The notes below the pieces were generated by a model. It saw only the letters and a program-made list of their open reading frames with translations, had not been told where the DNA came from and made no database searches. This document shows, piece after piece, positions 24,317 through 32,200 of a stretch of DNA of 64,000 nt (positions are counted from its first letter, which is position 1; the number at the start of each line of letters is the position of its first letter). The stretch covers positions 2,303,752-2,367,751 of the forward strand of contig NC_005085.1 of assembly GCF_000007705.1 (NCBI RefSeq). The letters are read 5' to 3'. The translations under genes were made by a program, and so were the position numbers. This DNA is from Chromobacterium violaceum ATCC 12472 (GTDB lineage Bacteria; Pseudomonadota; Gammaproteobacteria; Burkholderiales; Chromobacteriaceae).

Positions 24317-24332
24317 TTTAAAGGGGTTTAAG
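24317..24332 (-). promoter_or_regulatory. Late-unit dyad 4 (TTTAAA-N4-TTTAAG)
   Basis: Fourth copy of the late dyad, with spacer GGGG on the + strand as in dyad 1. It lies 63 nt upstream of the endolysin ATG, at the head of the lysis-terminase-portal unit. Confidence 0.55.
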
Positions 24333-24363
24333 GTTATTTTGCCATTGAGCCTATGACGAGAAT

Positions 24364-24882
24364 TTATTTCTTCGGGCAAGTGTAGGCAACGGTACCAACA
24401 TTACCGTCAGCCCTCACTCCTAACACTGCCAAGCATCCTTTGTGCGGAGGAGTATCACTGGTAGACGCGATCTGCTCGGTGGCAAGCTTGCCTTTGTTTT
24501 TTTCCGCCCTGAGGCATTCAGTTTTGTTTTCCTGGTAGCTTGCCAGCTCCCGTTTTATCCAGCCTGGATTAGCCTCTGTGCCTCTCCTTTGAGCTGCAGC
24601 AAGTTGCGCTTGCCACCAAGCTTGCGCATGTACCCCAGCAGCAAAGCAACGGCCAAAAGGTTCGTCAAAGACACTTTTCCCAAATATTTCACCACGAGAC
24701 TGTAACTGACTAAAGCTTCGGCTTTGAGTGTTGATAGCTTTCAGCTCTCCAGTAGCTAATGTCTTTTGAGCCACTTTCATCGCTGCATCCAATTCCTGAA
24801 TGTAACGACTAGCATCTGGTGGGCTGGCTGCAGTAGCAAGCAATGGTACGCATAGACCAAGAGCGAAGGTAATTTTATTCAT
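24364..24882 (-). CDS. Secreted protein of unknown function
   Basis: A 172-aa protein with a signal peptide (NKITFALGLCVPLLATAAS, cleavage near 20). The mature part is helical, with four Cys (RCFAAG, ECLRAE, GCLAVL, YTCPKK). Its base composition is less GC-rich than the phage late genes. It is not part of any Mu or P2 core module and is probably cargo that alters the lysogen envelope. A GTG at 24885 is an alternative start. Confidence 0.75.
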   Translation of the reverse strand: MNKITFALGLCVPLLATAASPPDASRYIQELDAAMKVAQKTLATGELKAINTQSRSFSQLQSRGEIFGKSVFDEPFGRCFAAGVHAQAWWQAQLAAAQRRGTEANPGWIKRELASYQENKTECLRAEKNKGKLATEQIASTSDTPPHKGCLAVLGVRADGNVGTVAYTCPKK

Positions 24883-24932
24883 CACGGAGCCTTTATTATG
24901 TAGAGCGATAAGGATTTCTGTCTCGGATATGG

Positions 24933-26006
24933 CTAGAACAGCTGCTGATTAACCTCCTCAGGCACGGGGTCAGCCGCTTGCGTGGGCAGATTCCGATTGA
25001 TGGAGGAGTGCTTTACACGTTTTGGATGGCTCTTGATGGGTGTTTTGTGCTGAGTAGCTTGCTTTGAAGGTTTGATAGTCTGCCAGCTAGGTTGTCCACC
25101 TTGGGGAGAGGCTACACATTGCACGTCATCGGCCTGTGGGTTATCGATGATGCTACCGATGCTATATGTCTTGCCATGGAATTCGCAATTGCGGATAAGC
25201 ATTTCTGCTGAGCTGGCTCGCTTCGATGCTTGATAACTCCAATAGCCCAAAACGATAGTTGTGGCGATTGCAAGACCAGCCATTATAGAGGCGGTGAAAA
25301 CCCCCTTGCGTGTACTGGCGAGCTTAACTGCCGCAGCGTCACACGATGGGCATGTTTGGGGGCGACGAATGGTTCCTTGATTTCGTCTTAGCTGATCGGA
25401 GAGAGCGTTAAGTGACGCGGTTTGTTGACGATGTTGTTGTTCAAGATTGGAATAGGCTTGCTGGGAATGGCGCAGCCGATCTGTAGTGTCGGCATACTGC
25501 TTTCGCAGTTTTTGCTCTGTCGACTGTGCCTCTGTGTACTTGGCCTTCAGTTCACTTAGCTGTATCAGCAGGCCTGCTGGTAACCCTGCAGAATCTTCGC
25601 CACGAAAATTAGCTTGCTCAATCCACAGATCAAGAATGGCATGAGCCGCCTTTTCTTGATCTTTGAACAGTTCATTGTGTCCTTCGCCAAGAATGTCCTT
25701 GAGTCGCCCCCAAATCTCTGCACTATTTTTCCCGGTCATCTCAATCAACTGACGACCCTTAATCTTGATTGGCCAAACCTCAGCAGGGTTGAGACGCTCA
25801 CGTTCTTGGCCGCTGTAGATATGGTTGTTGATATTGCCGTTGGCTAACTGCCCGTTAAAATCGCCTTGCACATTCTGGTTTTGGTTTCGTTCGTCCACGG
25901 TGTTGCTTTCGTTCGTGCCGCTCAACCTGGCGAATGGAACGAAGCCATCCGCCAGCCTCTTCGAGCTAACTACGCTACCAGCTTTACCAAAAATTGCACC
26001 TGTCAT
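24933..26006 (-). CDS. Membrane coiled-coil protein with repressor-like N-terminal motif
   Basis: A 357-aa protein of unknown family. Residues 45-66 carry a V-x-G-x-F-x-G-Q-L-x2-G-N-I-x-N motif also present at the C-terminus of the adjacent repressor. A helical region follows (70-145), then a coiled coil (about 150-212), a lone CPSC knuckle (219-222), a membrane segment (about 235-257) and a basic, Pro/Lys-rich tail. The ATG at 26006 has no clear Shine-Dalgarno, suggesting coupling to the repressor 26 nt upstream. The region is low in GC compared with its neighbours. Confidence 0.72.
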   Translation of the reverse strand: MTGAIFGKAGSVVSSKRLADGFVPFARLSGTNESNTVDERNQNQNVQGDFNGQLANGNINNHIYSGQERERLNPAEVWPIKIKGRQLIEMTGKNSAEIWGRLKDILGEGHNELFKDQEKAAHAILDLWIEQANFRGEDSAGLPAGLLIQLSELKAKYTEAQSTEQKLRKQYADTTDRLRHSQQAYSNLEQQHRQQTASLNALSDQLRRNQGTIRRPQTCPSCDAAAVKLASTRKGVFTASIMAGLAIATTIVLGYWSYQASKRASSAEMLIRNCEFHGKTYSIGSIIDNPQADDVQCVASPQGGQPSWQTIKPSKQATQHKTPIKSHPKRVKHSSINRNLPTQAADPVPEEVNQQLF

Positions 26007-26032
26007 TCAGGACAATTCGACTACGTACAGAT

Positions 26033-26500
26033 TTACTTCTCTCCGGTTTTTCCACCTATGTGCATGCCACCAGAGACCGTATTAGTGACATCGCCCTCAA
26101 CTACTTGACCATGGAAGCTGCCGCCGACTGAAATCTTACTGCCGGACGATGGCCGAACGCCTCCTTTCAAGCCTGCGACGATGGTCGCTTTCACTTCAAG
26201 GGGTGCCGCGCGGAACAGTGCTAGTAACTCCTGCTCATCGCTTGAGAGAGCTTGGGCAGAACGCATACCAGTCACGATGTACTGCACATCGGCCCCAACT
26301 TTTGTGATTGCGGCTAGATAGCCCGCCTTGGGTTGGGTCACGTCCTTCTCATAGTCAATCTGACTTTTTTTGGTTGTTTCTGCCAACCCAGCAAAAGCGG
26401 GCTGCGTGAAGCCTAAACGCTCGCGCTCTTCCCTCAGGCGTTCACCAATAGACACTAAAAGCTCTCCAATCAGATTGACAGGTAACTTTTTAGTTACCAT
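26033..26500 (-). CDS. XRE-family phage repressor with C-terminal beta-motif
   Basis: A 155-aa repressor candidate. Residues 15-75 form a helix-turn-helix (IGERLREERERLGFTQPAFAGLAETTKKSQIDYEKDV). A short linker with DEQELLALFRAAP follows. The C-terminus (about 124-146) is a Gly-rich strand-like motif instead of a peptidase or dimerisation domain. The start codon at 26500-26498 overlaps the early promoter on the other strand, so repressor and early genes are mutually positioned. A GTG at 26545 is an alternative start, but its Shine-Dalgarno is too close. Confidence 0.85.
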   Translation of the reverse strand: MVTKKLPVNLIGELLVSIGERLREERERLGFTQPAFAGLAETTKKSQIDYEKDVTQPKAGYLAAITKVGADVQYIVTGMRSAQALSSDEQELLALFRAAPLEVKATIVAGLKGGVRPSSGSKISVGGSFHGQVVEGDVTNTVSGGMHIGGKTGEK

Positions 26501-26503
26501 AAT
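26475..26503 (+). promoter_or_regulatory. Early promoter with operator in the spacer
   Basis: On the + strand TTGACA (26475-26480) and CATAAT (26498-26503) are separated by exactly 17 nt. The spacer is almost filled by the perfect inverted repeat GGTAACTTTTTAGTTACC (26481-26498; 7-bp arms, 4-nt centre). It points at the early operon starting at 26,584. A protein bound to the repeat would block polymerase directly. The element lies inside the first codons of the repressor gene. Confidence 0.75.
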
Positions 26504-26583
26504 CAAGTCACACCGTCCCACCACGAACGGCAACTTAAGCGGCACTCTCCTAAGCGCCGCCGCCCCTTAACCAGGAGCTATCC

Positions 26584-26826
26584 ATGCAACTACGCACCCC
26601 CGAAGAGGCCCGAGCCGAGCTTCAGGCCAAAGGGATTTCCATCACCCAGTGGGCCATCGCAAACAAGTTTTCTCCGAACCTGGTGTTCGAAGTTCTGGGC
26701 GGCCGGAAGAAGTGTGTGCGCGGCCAAGCACACGAAATCGCGGTCAAGCTTGGCATCAAGGCCGGTGAGATCTGCACCGACCCGGCCAATGCTTTGGCTC
26801 AGTCCCGTCGCCGTGTTGCCGCATGA
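26584..26826 (+). CDS. BcepMu gp16-like DNA-binding protein
   Basis: An 80-aa protein, first of the early operon, with Shine-Dalgarno CAGGAGC. It matches the BcepMu gp16 phage-associated family: LRTPEEARAELQAKGISITQWAIANKFSPNLVFEVLGGRKKCVRGQAHEIAVKLG. The helix-turn-helix-like arrangement and position suggest a Ner/Cro-type regulator that turns down the early or repressor promoter. Confidence 0.82.
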   Translation: MQLRTPEEARAELQAKGISITQWAIANKFSPNLVFEVLGGRKKCVRGQAHEIAVKLGIKAGEICTDPANALAQSRRRVAA

Positions 26827-27074
26827 GGCCCGTCATGTCCAAGTCACTACTGACTGATTCGAGCAAGCCCAGTGCTATCCCGGTCGTCGCCGACGCGCTG
26901 TTTCTGCCGGACTCTCTATCGGCACTGCGTGCGCAATCCGCATTGCACCAGCGGCTGCAGTTGACTGCAGCCCAGCGCGCTGAGGCAGAGAGCCTGTCTC
27001 CGTGCCTGGGGATCAGCCTGCAACAGGTTTACCGCAGGCTGCGCTCCGGCGAACTGTCCTTAACCTCCAAGTAA
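26823..27074 (+). CDS. Small early protein of unknown function
   Basis: An 83-aa protein whose ATG overlaps the preceding stop (ATGA); an internal ATG at 26835 is an alternative. The C-terminal part (SLSPCLGISLQQVYRRLRSGEL) looks like a recognition helix, so DNA binding is possible. It overlaps the end of a convergent - strand ORF by 46 nt. Confidence 0.65.
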   Translation: MRPVMSKSLLTDSSKPSAIPVVADALFLPDSLSALRAQSALHQRLQLTAAQRAEAESLSPCLGISLQQVYRRLRSGELSLTSK

Positions 27075-27301
27075 CGGCCGCTGATCATGTCTGCCCACGC
27101 ACCCACTTCGCCCATTACCGCCGCAATCTCATTGTGGTCGACAAAGCTGGCCTTCGGCGCGGAGACGAACTTTTCCAGCTTATCGACCAACGCGCGCGGG
27201 TCTAGTTGGCCCGACCGGATGGCGGCATCCAGCAGCGCCTCAATCATCAGGTTCTGCGCGGTGATCTGCGCCTGCAGCCTGGCCTCTAGGTCCTTCATCA
27301 T
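27029..27301 (-). CDS. Convergent 90-aa ORF inside the early operon
   Basis: This ORF reads against the early operon, filling the gap between 27,074 and 27,413. It has a Shine-Dalgarno (AAGGGAGC) before a double ATG, and codes for a helical acidic protein (DLEARLQAQITAQNLMIEALLDAAIRSGQ). Its composition looks protein-like, unlike the many GC-driven shadow ORFs. No family recognised. If expressed, its transcript would be antisense to the gene at 26,823. Confidence 0.6.
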   Translation of the reverse strand: MMKDLEARLQAQITAQNLMIEALLDAAIRSGQLDPRALVDKLEKFVSAPKASFVDHNEIAAVMGEVGAWADMISGRYLEVKDSSPERSLR

Positions 27302-27412
27302 GGCTTGCTCCCTTGTGTGGATTATCCGCTGTTCATGCTATGCGGTGCAAACCCGTTGCACCAGCTGCAAAACGGCATTTTGTTTGGAGCAACTGTCCTG
27401 GAGGACATTCCA

Positions 27413-27886
27413 ATGAGTCGCCGCAACTGGAAGCGCCTGCAGCCCAGCTCGCTGCGCCACGCGCTGGAACTGTGCAAAGACTTTGCGAGGGAACGGCACA
27501 ACCTGTCGGTGGAGCGGATCGCCGAGCAGATGGGCCTGGCCGACCACTGGACCCTCTACAAGTGGATTCAAAACGGCCGCATGCCGATCTGCCTGGTACG
27601 CGCCTACGAGGCGGTATGCGGCATCAACTATGCCACGCGCTGGCTGGCTGCCAGCGGCGGCTTCCTGCTGATCGACATGCCCACCGGCCGCAATGCCTCA
27701 GCCGAGGACATCCAGGTGCTACAGCAGATTTTGAACGACGCAATCGGCCAGTTGTTGAAGTTCTCCCAAGGCAAGGGCCAAGAGGCTGACACCCTGGCAG
27801 CGATACAGCAAGGCCTTGAGGGCCTGGCCTGGCACCACCGCAATGTCGAGCGGCACATGCAGCCGGAACTGGAGCTGAACCCATGA
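27413..27886 (+). CDS. Early phage protein with HTH-like region
   Basis: A 157-aa protein with Shine-Dalgarno GGAGGA. Residues 20-55 resemble a helix-turn-helix (LSVERIAEQMGLADHWTLYKWIQNGRMP), followed by YATRWLAASGGF and a helical C-terminus. Similar proteins occur before the transposase in BcepMu-like phages. Likely a regulator of the early region. Confidence 0.75.
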   Translation: MSRRNWKRLQPSSLRHALELCKDFARERHNLSVERIAEQMGLADHWTLYKWIQNGRMPICLVRAYEAVCGINYATRWLAASGGFLLIDMPTGRNASAEDIQVLQQILNDAIGQLLKFSQGKGQEADTLAAIQQGLEGLAWHHRNVERHMQPELELNP

Positions 27887-28185
27887 GCGTGCAAACCAAC
27901 AAGAGCTCCGAGAAGGTGCTGGACGTGCTGACGGTGATGCTGGGCCACTTCGCCCACGGACTGACGCCGGGCGAACTGGCCAAGGCCACCGACCTGTCGC
28001 CGTCCAGCATCACCCGCTACGTGGCCACGCTGGAAGAAGCCGGCTTTGCCGAGCGCATCCCGGAAACCGGCCGCATCCGCCCCTCGGTCAAGCTGGCCCA
28101 ACACGCGGTGGCGATCCTGCGCAGCCTGGAGGCCGCTCGCAGCCGCCTGGACGAATTGACCACCCGCATCACGATTGAACGATAA
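27883..28185 (+). CDS. Winged-helix (IclR/MarR-like N-terminal) regulator
   Basis: A 100-aa protein that is mostly one winged helix: LDVLTVMLGHFAHGLTPGELAKATDLSPSSITRYVATLEEAGFAERI. It lacks the ligand-binding domain of full IclR proteins. The ATGA overlap with the previous gene indicates coupling. Probably a phage regulator. Confidence 0.82.
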   Translation: MSVQTNKSSEKVLDVLTVMLGHFAHGLTPGELAKATDLSPSSITRYVATLEEAGFAERIPETGRIRPSVKLAQHAVAILRSLEAARSRLDELTTRITIER

Positions 28186-28199
28186 GAGGAGTTCCGAAC

Positions 28200-29192
28200 A
28201 TGGCACGTGCCAAATCTACCGAAGCACCCAACATCGCCCCAGCCGTTGAGCTGCGCCAGGACGCAGTAGATGCCGCGAATGTGATGGCGATTGCTCAGGC
28301 CAACTATGGCGAAGAACGCGACCTCGTAAATCAGTTGCTTGGTCAGGCTCAGATGGCCGAAGCGTTTGGCAAATTTTCCCAAACGGTTTGGAGTTCCAAG
28401 CTTGCATACGTCAAGGAAAACAAGCTGTATCGGGCATTAGCAGGAAAGAAAAATCCAAACGGTTTGGAGTTGCAGGGCACGTGGCAAGAGTTTTGCGGTT
28501 TGCTTGGTGTCTCGGATGAGAAGGCGAACCAGGACATCGCCAACCTCCGCGCCTTCGGCGAAGAAGCCCTGGAAAGCATGTCCCGCATGGGCATCGGCTA
28601 CCGCGAGCTGCGCCAGTTCCGCAAGCTGCCGGAGGACCAAAAGACCGCGCTGATCGAAGTGGCCAAGGCCGGCGACAAAGAGAGCTTTGTCGAACTGGCC
28701 GAGGAGATCATCGCCAAGCACGCCAAGGAGAAAGAGGCGCTGGCCGCGCGCGTGGAGGAAGCCGAGGCGAATCTGGAAGCGCGGTCGCGGGTACTGCAGG
28801 ACAAGACCAGCAAGATCGACCAGCTGACCGAGGAAGTGGCCAAACTTTCCAACCCGTTGAAGACGCCTCCCTGGGACAAGCGCGTGGCGCCGTTCCAGCA
28901 GGAAATCACCCAGCGGCAGTCGGTGCTGGAAGCCGCCATCGCCAAGCATCTGGAAGCGGTGCAGGCGCTGGACGCCTGGCTGACTGCGGAAATCACCCAG
29001 GCCCCCGACTATGACCCGGAAATGCCGGCGCCGCTGCCGCCAGCAGTACGCGCGGTGCTGCTGCACCTGGACGACTCCGTCACCCGCACCGCCATGCTGG
29101 CGGCAGAGTTGCGCGACGAGTTGAGCCGGCGCTTCGCCGCGGACATTGACGACGCCAGGCGGAACGTCCTGACCGAAGGCAGCGAGGCGTAA
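28200..29192 (+). CDS. Phage early protein, helical/coiled coil, upstream of the transposase
   Basis: A 330-aa protein with a globular N-terminal third (LLGQAQMAEAFGKFSQTVWSSKLAYVKENKLYR) resembling phage DUF3102-type proteins. A coiled coil follows (about 165-225: KEALAARVEEAEANLEARSRVLQDKTSKIDQLTEEV) and a helical C-terminus. It contains two copies of a 17-bp sequence read in different frames. Function unknown; its constant place before the transposase suggests a role in transposition or early control. Confidence 0.72.
   Translation: MARAKSTEAPNIAPAVELRQDAVDAANVMAIAQANYGEERDLVNQLLGQAQMAEAFGKFSQTVWSSKLAYVKENKLYRALAGKKNPNGLELQGTWQEFCGLLGVSDEKANQDIANLRAFGEEALESMSRMGIGYRELRQFRKLPEDQKTALIEVAKAGDKESFVELAEEIIAKHAKEKEALAARVEEAEANLEARSRVLQDKTSKIDQLTEEVAKLSNPLKTPPWDKRVAPFQQEITQRQSVLEAAIAKHLEAVQALDAWLTAEITQAPDYDPEMPAPLPPAVRAVLLHLDDSVTRTAMLAAELRDELSRRFAADIDDARRNVLTEGSEA
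28379..28471. repeat. Pair of 17-bp direct repeats, CCAAACGGTTTGGAGTT
   Basis: Exact copies at 28379-28395 and 28455-28471, 76 bp start to start. Each contains a 6-bp dyad (CCAAAC, G, GTTTGG). The first is read as QTVWS and the second as PNGLE, so protein constraint does not explain the identity. Confidence 0.85.
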
Positions 29193-29203
29193 GGGAGGCG
29201 GCT

Positions 29204-30991
29204 ATGTCCATGACACCGGAAGTGCGCGAGGTTTTGCGCGGTCTGGCAGGCAAGCTGGATGCGGCGCGGTACGGCGAACAGACCGCGCTGGTGCAAGAGG
29301 CGGCTGTGTTCCTGGGCTGGTCCCCGCAGACGGTTTACCGCCAGCTGAAACAGGCGGTGGGCTGGAAGTCCGGCCGCAAGCCGCGCTCGGACAAAGGCAG
29401 CACCATGGTGGCCGAGGAGGCGCTGGTCACGCTGGGCGCGGTACAGCGCGAGGCGATCCGCGACAACGGCAAGCAGACGCTGTTCACGACTACCGCGCGC
29501 GGCATGCTGGAGCAAAACGGCATTGAACTGAAGGTGAGCAACAGCCAGCTGAACCGACTGATCCGCGACCGCAAGCTGAACGTGGCCGCCCAGCGCTGCG
29601 CGGACCCGGTGCAGGCGCTGCGGGCGCCGCATCCCAACCACACCCACGAAATCGACCCGTCGCTGTGCCTGGTGTACTACCTGAAGGGCCGGCAGCACAT
29701 CATGCGCGACCGGGACTTCTACAAGAACAAGCTGGAGAACTTCGCCAAGGTGAAGTTCAAGGTGTGGCGCTACGTGCTGTACGACAAGGCCAGTGGCGTG
29801 ATCGTGCCCTGGTACTGCGAGTCGGCCGGCGAGAACCAGCACAAGCTGTTCGAATTCCTGATGTTCGCCTGGGGCGAACAACCGGGCCGGCTGTTCCAGG
29901 GCCTGCCGCGTTTCCTGCTATGGGACAAGGGCAGCGCCAACACTTCGGCTGCCATCAAGAACCTGTGCCGCGCCCTGGGCGTGGAAACGCTGGAGCACCA
30001 GGCCGGCCAGGCCCGCGTCAAGGGCGGGGTGGAAGGCGCCAACAACATCGTCGAGACCCAGTTCGAGAGCCGGCTGCGCTTTGAGCCGGTGGAAAGCATC
30101 GAACAGCTGAACCACGCCGCCATAGCCTGGAGCCGGGCCTGGAATGCCAACCTGATTCCCGGCCAGGATACCCGGCTGCGCCGTACCGGCCTGGCCGAGC
30201 CGGTTGCGCGCATAGACCTGTGGCAGCTGATTCAGCCGCAGCAGCTGCTGTTGCTACCCCCGGTGGAAGTGTGCAAGGCGTTCATGACAGCCAAGGAAGA
30301 GATTCGCAAGGTTCGTCCAGACCTGACCGTTTCGTTCAAACATCCGCAAGCCGAACGCACCGCCGCCTACAGCCTGCGTGGGTTGGATGGGGTCAACGTA
30401 GGGGACGAAGTGCGCGTCAACGCCATGGTGTTCGGCGACTGCGCCATCCAGGTGGCGGTGTCGGTCTACAACGGCGCCGACCGCGTCTACCAGGTGGAGC
30501 CGGAGCGCGCCTACGACGCCTATGGCCAGCTGCTGTCTGCCCCGGTGATTGGCGAGGCGTACAAGTCCATGCCGCAGACCGCGATAGAACATGCTGCCAG
30601 CGCCATGGATGGGCAAGCCTACCCCGGCATGAACGCGGAGGAGATCAAGGCCGCGCGAGCCAAGAAGGCGACACCGTTCGACGGCGCGCTGAACACCCAC
30701 AGCTACCTGCAGGACGTCGAGCTGCCGGCCTACCTGCCGCGCCGCGGCACGGAACACGCGCTGGCCGCGCCGGCTATCGAATACCCACCGCTGACCCTGA
30801 TAGAGGCCGCCAAGCAACTGAAGCAACGTGTCACCGCGGCTGGCGGCGAATGGACGCAAAACCGTTTCCAATGGCTGGCCCAGCGCTACCCGGCCGGCGT
30901 ACCCGAAGACCAGCTCGCCGCCCTGGTGGCCGAGCTGACCAGCCCGGCAGCGGGCACCAAGTCGCCGCTTCGCGTAGTGAAGTCGGCATAA
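29204..30991 (+). CDS. Transposase (MuA/BcepMu-type DDE recombinase)
   Basis: A 595-aa transposase that carries out integration and replicative transposition. Residues 1-60 hold a DNA-binding helix region (FLGWSPQTVYRQLKQ). The rve-type core has probable catalytic D151 (HEIDPSL), D241 (LLWDKGSAN) and E277 (KGGVEGANN). D241 and E277 are separated by exactly 35 residues, the D-D-35-E pattern. Beta-barrel and helical domains follow. Somewhat shorter than Mu A (663 aa). It is followed 11 nt later by its MuB-like partner. Confidence 0.95.
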   Translation: MSMTPEVREVLRGLAGKLDAARYGEQTALVQEAAVFLGWSPQTVYRQLKQAVGWKSGRKPRSDKGSTMVAEEALVTLGAVQREAIRDNGKQTLFTTTARGMLEQNGIELKVSNSQLNRLIRDRKLNVAAQRCADPVQALRAPHPNHTHEIDPSLCLVYYLKGRQHIMRDRDFYKNKLENFAKVKFKVWRYVLYDKASGVIVPWYCESAGENQHKLFEFLMFAWGEQPGRLFQGLPRFLLWDKGSANTSAAIKNLCRALGVETLEHQAGQARVKGGVEGANNIVETQFESRLRFEPVESIEQLNHAAIAWSRAWNANLIPGQDTRLRRTGLAEPVARIDLWQLIQPQQLLLLPPVEVCKAFMTAKEEIRKVRPDLTVSFKHPQAERTAAYSLRGLDGVNVGDEVRVNAMVFGDCAIQVAVSVYNGADRVYQVEPERAYDAYGQLLSAPVIGEAYKSMPQTAIEHAASAMDGQAYPGMNAEEIKAARAKKATPFDGALNTHSYLQDVELPAYLPRRGTEHALAAPAIEYPPLTLIEAAKQLKQRVTAAGGEWTQNRFQWLAQRYPAGVPEDQLAALVAELTSPAAGTKSPLRVVKSA

Positions 30992-31002
30992 AGGAGCAAG
31001 TC

Positions 31003-32199
31003 ATGTTGAAGCTGAAGAGCGTGCTGCAAAAGGTCGGCCGGAAGCAGGCTGACCTGGCTGAGCACTTGAATGTTTCCCAGGCCACCGTGGCCCAGATCGT
31101 CAATCACGGCGAATGGCCCAAGAGCCTGGATGAAACCGACCTGCAGGAGAGCATCCGCCGCTATCTGCAGGCGCATGGCGCCAGCGATGGGGACATCGAC
31201 GGCGCATTTGAAGAGGTGAGCGAGCCGCGCGGGAACGCGGCCCGCTCGGTCTCCCAGACGAAAACCGACCAGGAATCCAACCAGGAGGAAACCATGTTAC
31301 TACGCAAACAGACCTTGTTGCCCGCCACCCGCAAACATTTCAGCTTGTTCCGCGATCCATTTGCAGATGACGCCATTCAGTCCAACGAGGACATGTTCAT
31401 CAGCCCGGACATCCGCTACGTGCGAGAAGCCATGTTGCAGACGGCCAAGCATGGCGGTCTGCTGGCGGTGGTGGCGGAGTCCGGCGCCGGTAAGACCACG
31501 CTGCTGCGCGACCTGGAAGACCGCATTCAGCGCGAGACCCAGCCGATCCAGATCATCAAGCCCTACGTGTTGGCGATGGAGGACAACGACAAGCAGGGCA
31601 AAACACTCAAGTCAACCCATATTGCTGAGGCCATCATGGCCGCCGTGGCCCCGCTGGAGAAGCCGAAGAGCAGCCCCGAGGCTCGCTTCGCCCAACTGCA
31701 CAAGGCGCTGCGCGAAAGCCATGCCGCAGGGTACCGCCACTGCCTGGTGATTGATGAGGCGCACTCCCTGCCCATCGCCACCCTCAAGCATCTGAAACGC
31801 TTCTTCGAACTGGAGCTGGGCTTCAAGAAGCTGCTGTCCATCATCTTGATTGGCCAGCCGGAGCTGAAGCTGAAGCTGTCCGAACGCGATGCGGGAGTGC
31901 GCGAGGTGGTGCAGCGCTGCGAAATGGTGGAGCTGGCACCGCTGGAAGGCGCACGCCTGGAGGAGTACCTGAAGTTCAAGCTGGAGCGGCTGAACAAGCC
32001 GGTAGCGGAGGTGATTGACGAAGGCGGCATCCACGCGCTGCGCGCCAGGCTGACCATCAACACCAAGCGCCTGGACCGGCCGGAATCCGTATCCCTGCTG
32101 TACCCGTTGGCTATCGGGAATCTGCTGACCGCATGCATGAACCTGGCCGCCGAGATTGGCGCCCCGCTGGTGACGGCTGACGTAGTGCGGGAGGTGTGA
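31003..32199 (+). CDS. MuB-like AAA+ ATPase, transposition target selector
   Basis: A 398-aa protein. The N-terminal helix-turn-helix (RKQADLAEHLNVSQATVAQIVNHGEWP, about 13-40) is followed by a linker and an ATPase domain with Walker A ESGAGKTT (about 159-166) and Walker B LVIDEAHS (about 245), then an IILIGQPELK sensor segment. It matches Mu B in layout: it binds target DNA and stimulates the transposase. Start ATG 31003 with AAGGAG 7 nt upstream; a much longer reading of this frame overlaps the transposase and was rejected. Confidence 0.94.
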   Translation: MLKLKSVLQKVGRKQADLAEHLNVSQATVAQIVNHGEWPKSLDETDLQESIRRYLQAHGASDGDIDGAFEEVSEPRGNAARSVSQTKTDQESNQEETMLLRKQTLLPATRKHFSLFRDPFADDAIQSNEDMFISPDIRYVREAMLQTAKHGGLLAVVAESGAGKTTLLRDLEDRIQRETQPIQIIKPYVLAMEDNDKQGKTLKSTHIAEAIMAAVAPLEKPKSSPEARFAQLHKALRESHAAGYRHCLVIDEAHSLPIATLKHLKRFFELELGFKKLLSIILIGQPELKLKLSERDAGVREVVQRCEMVELAPLEGARLEEYLKFKLERLNKPVAEVIDEGGIHALRARLTINTKRLDRPESVSLLYPLAIGNLLTACMNLAAEIGAPLVTADVVREV

Positions 32200-32200
32200 C

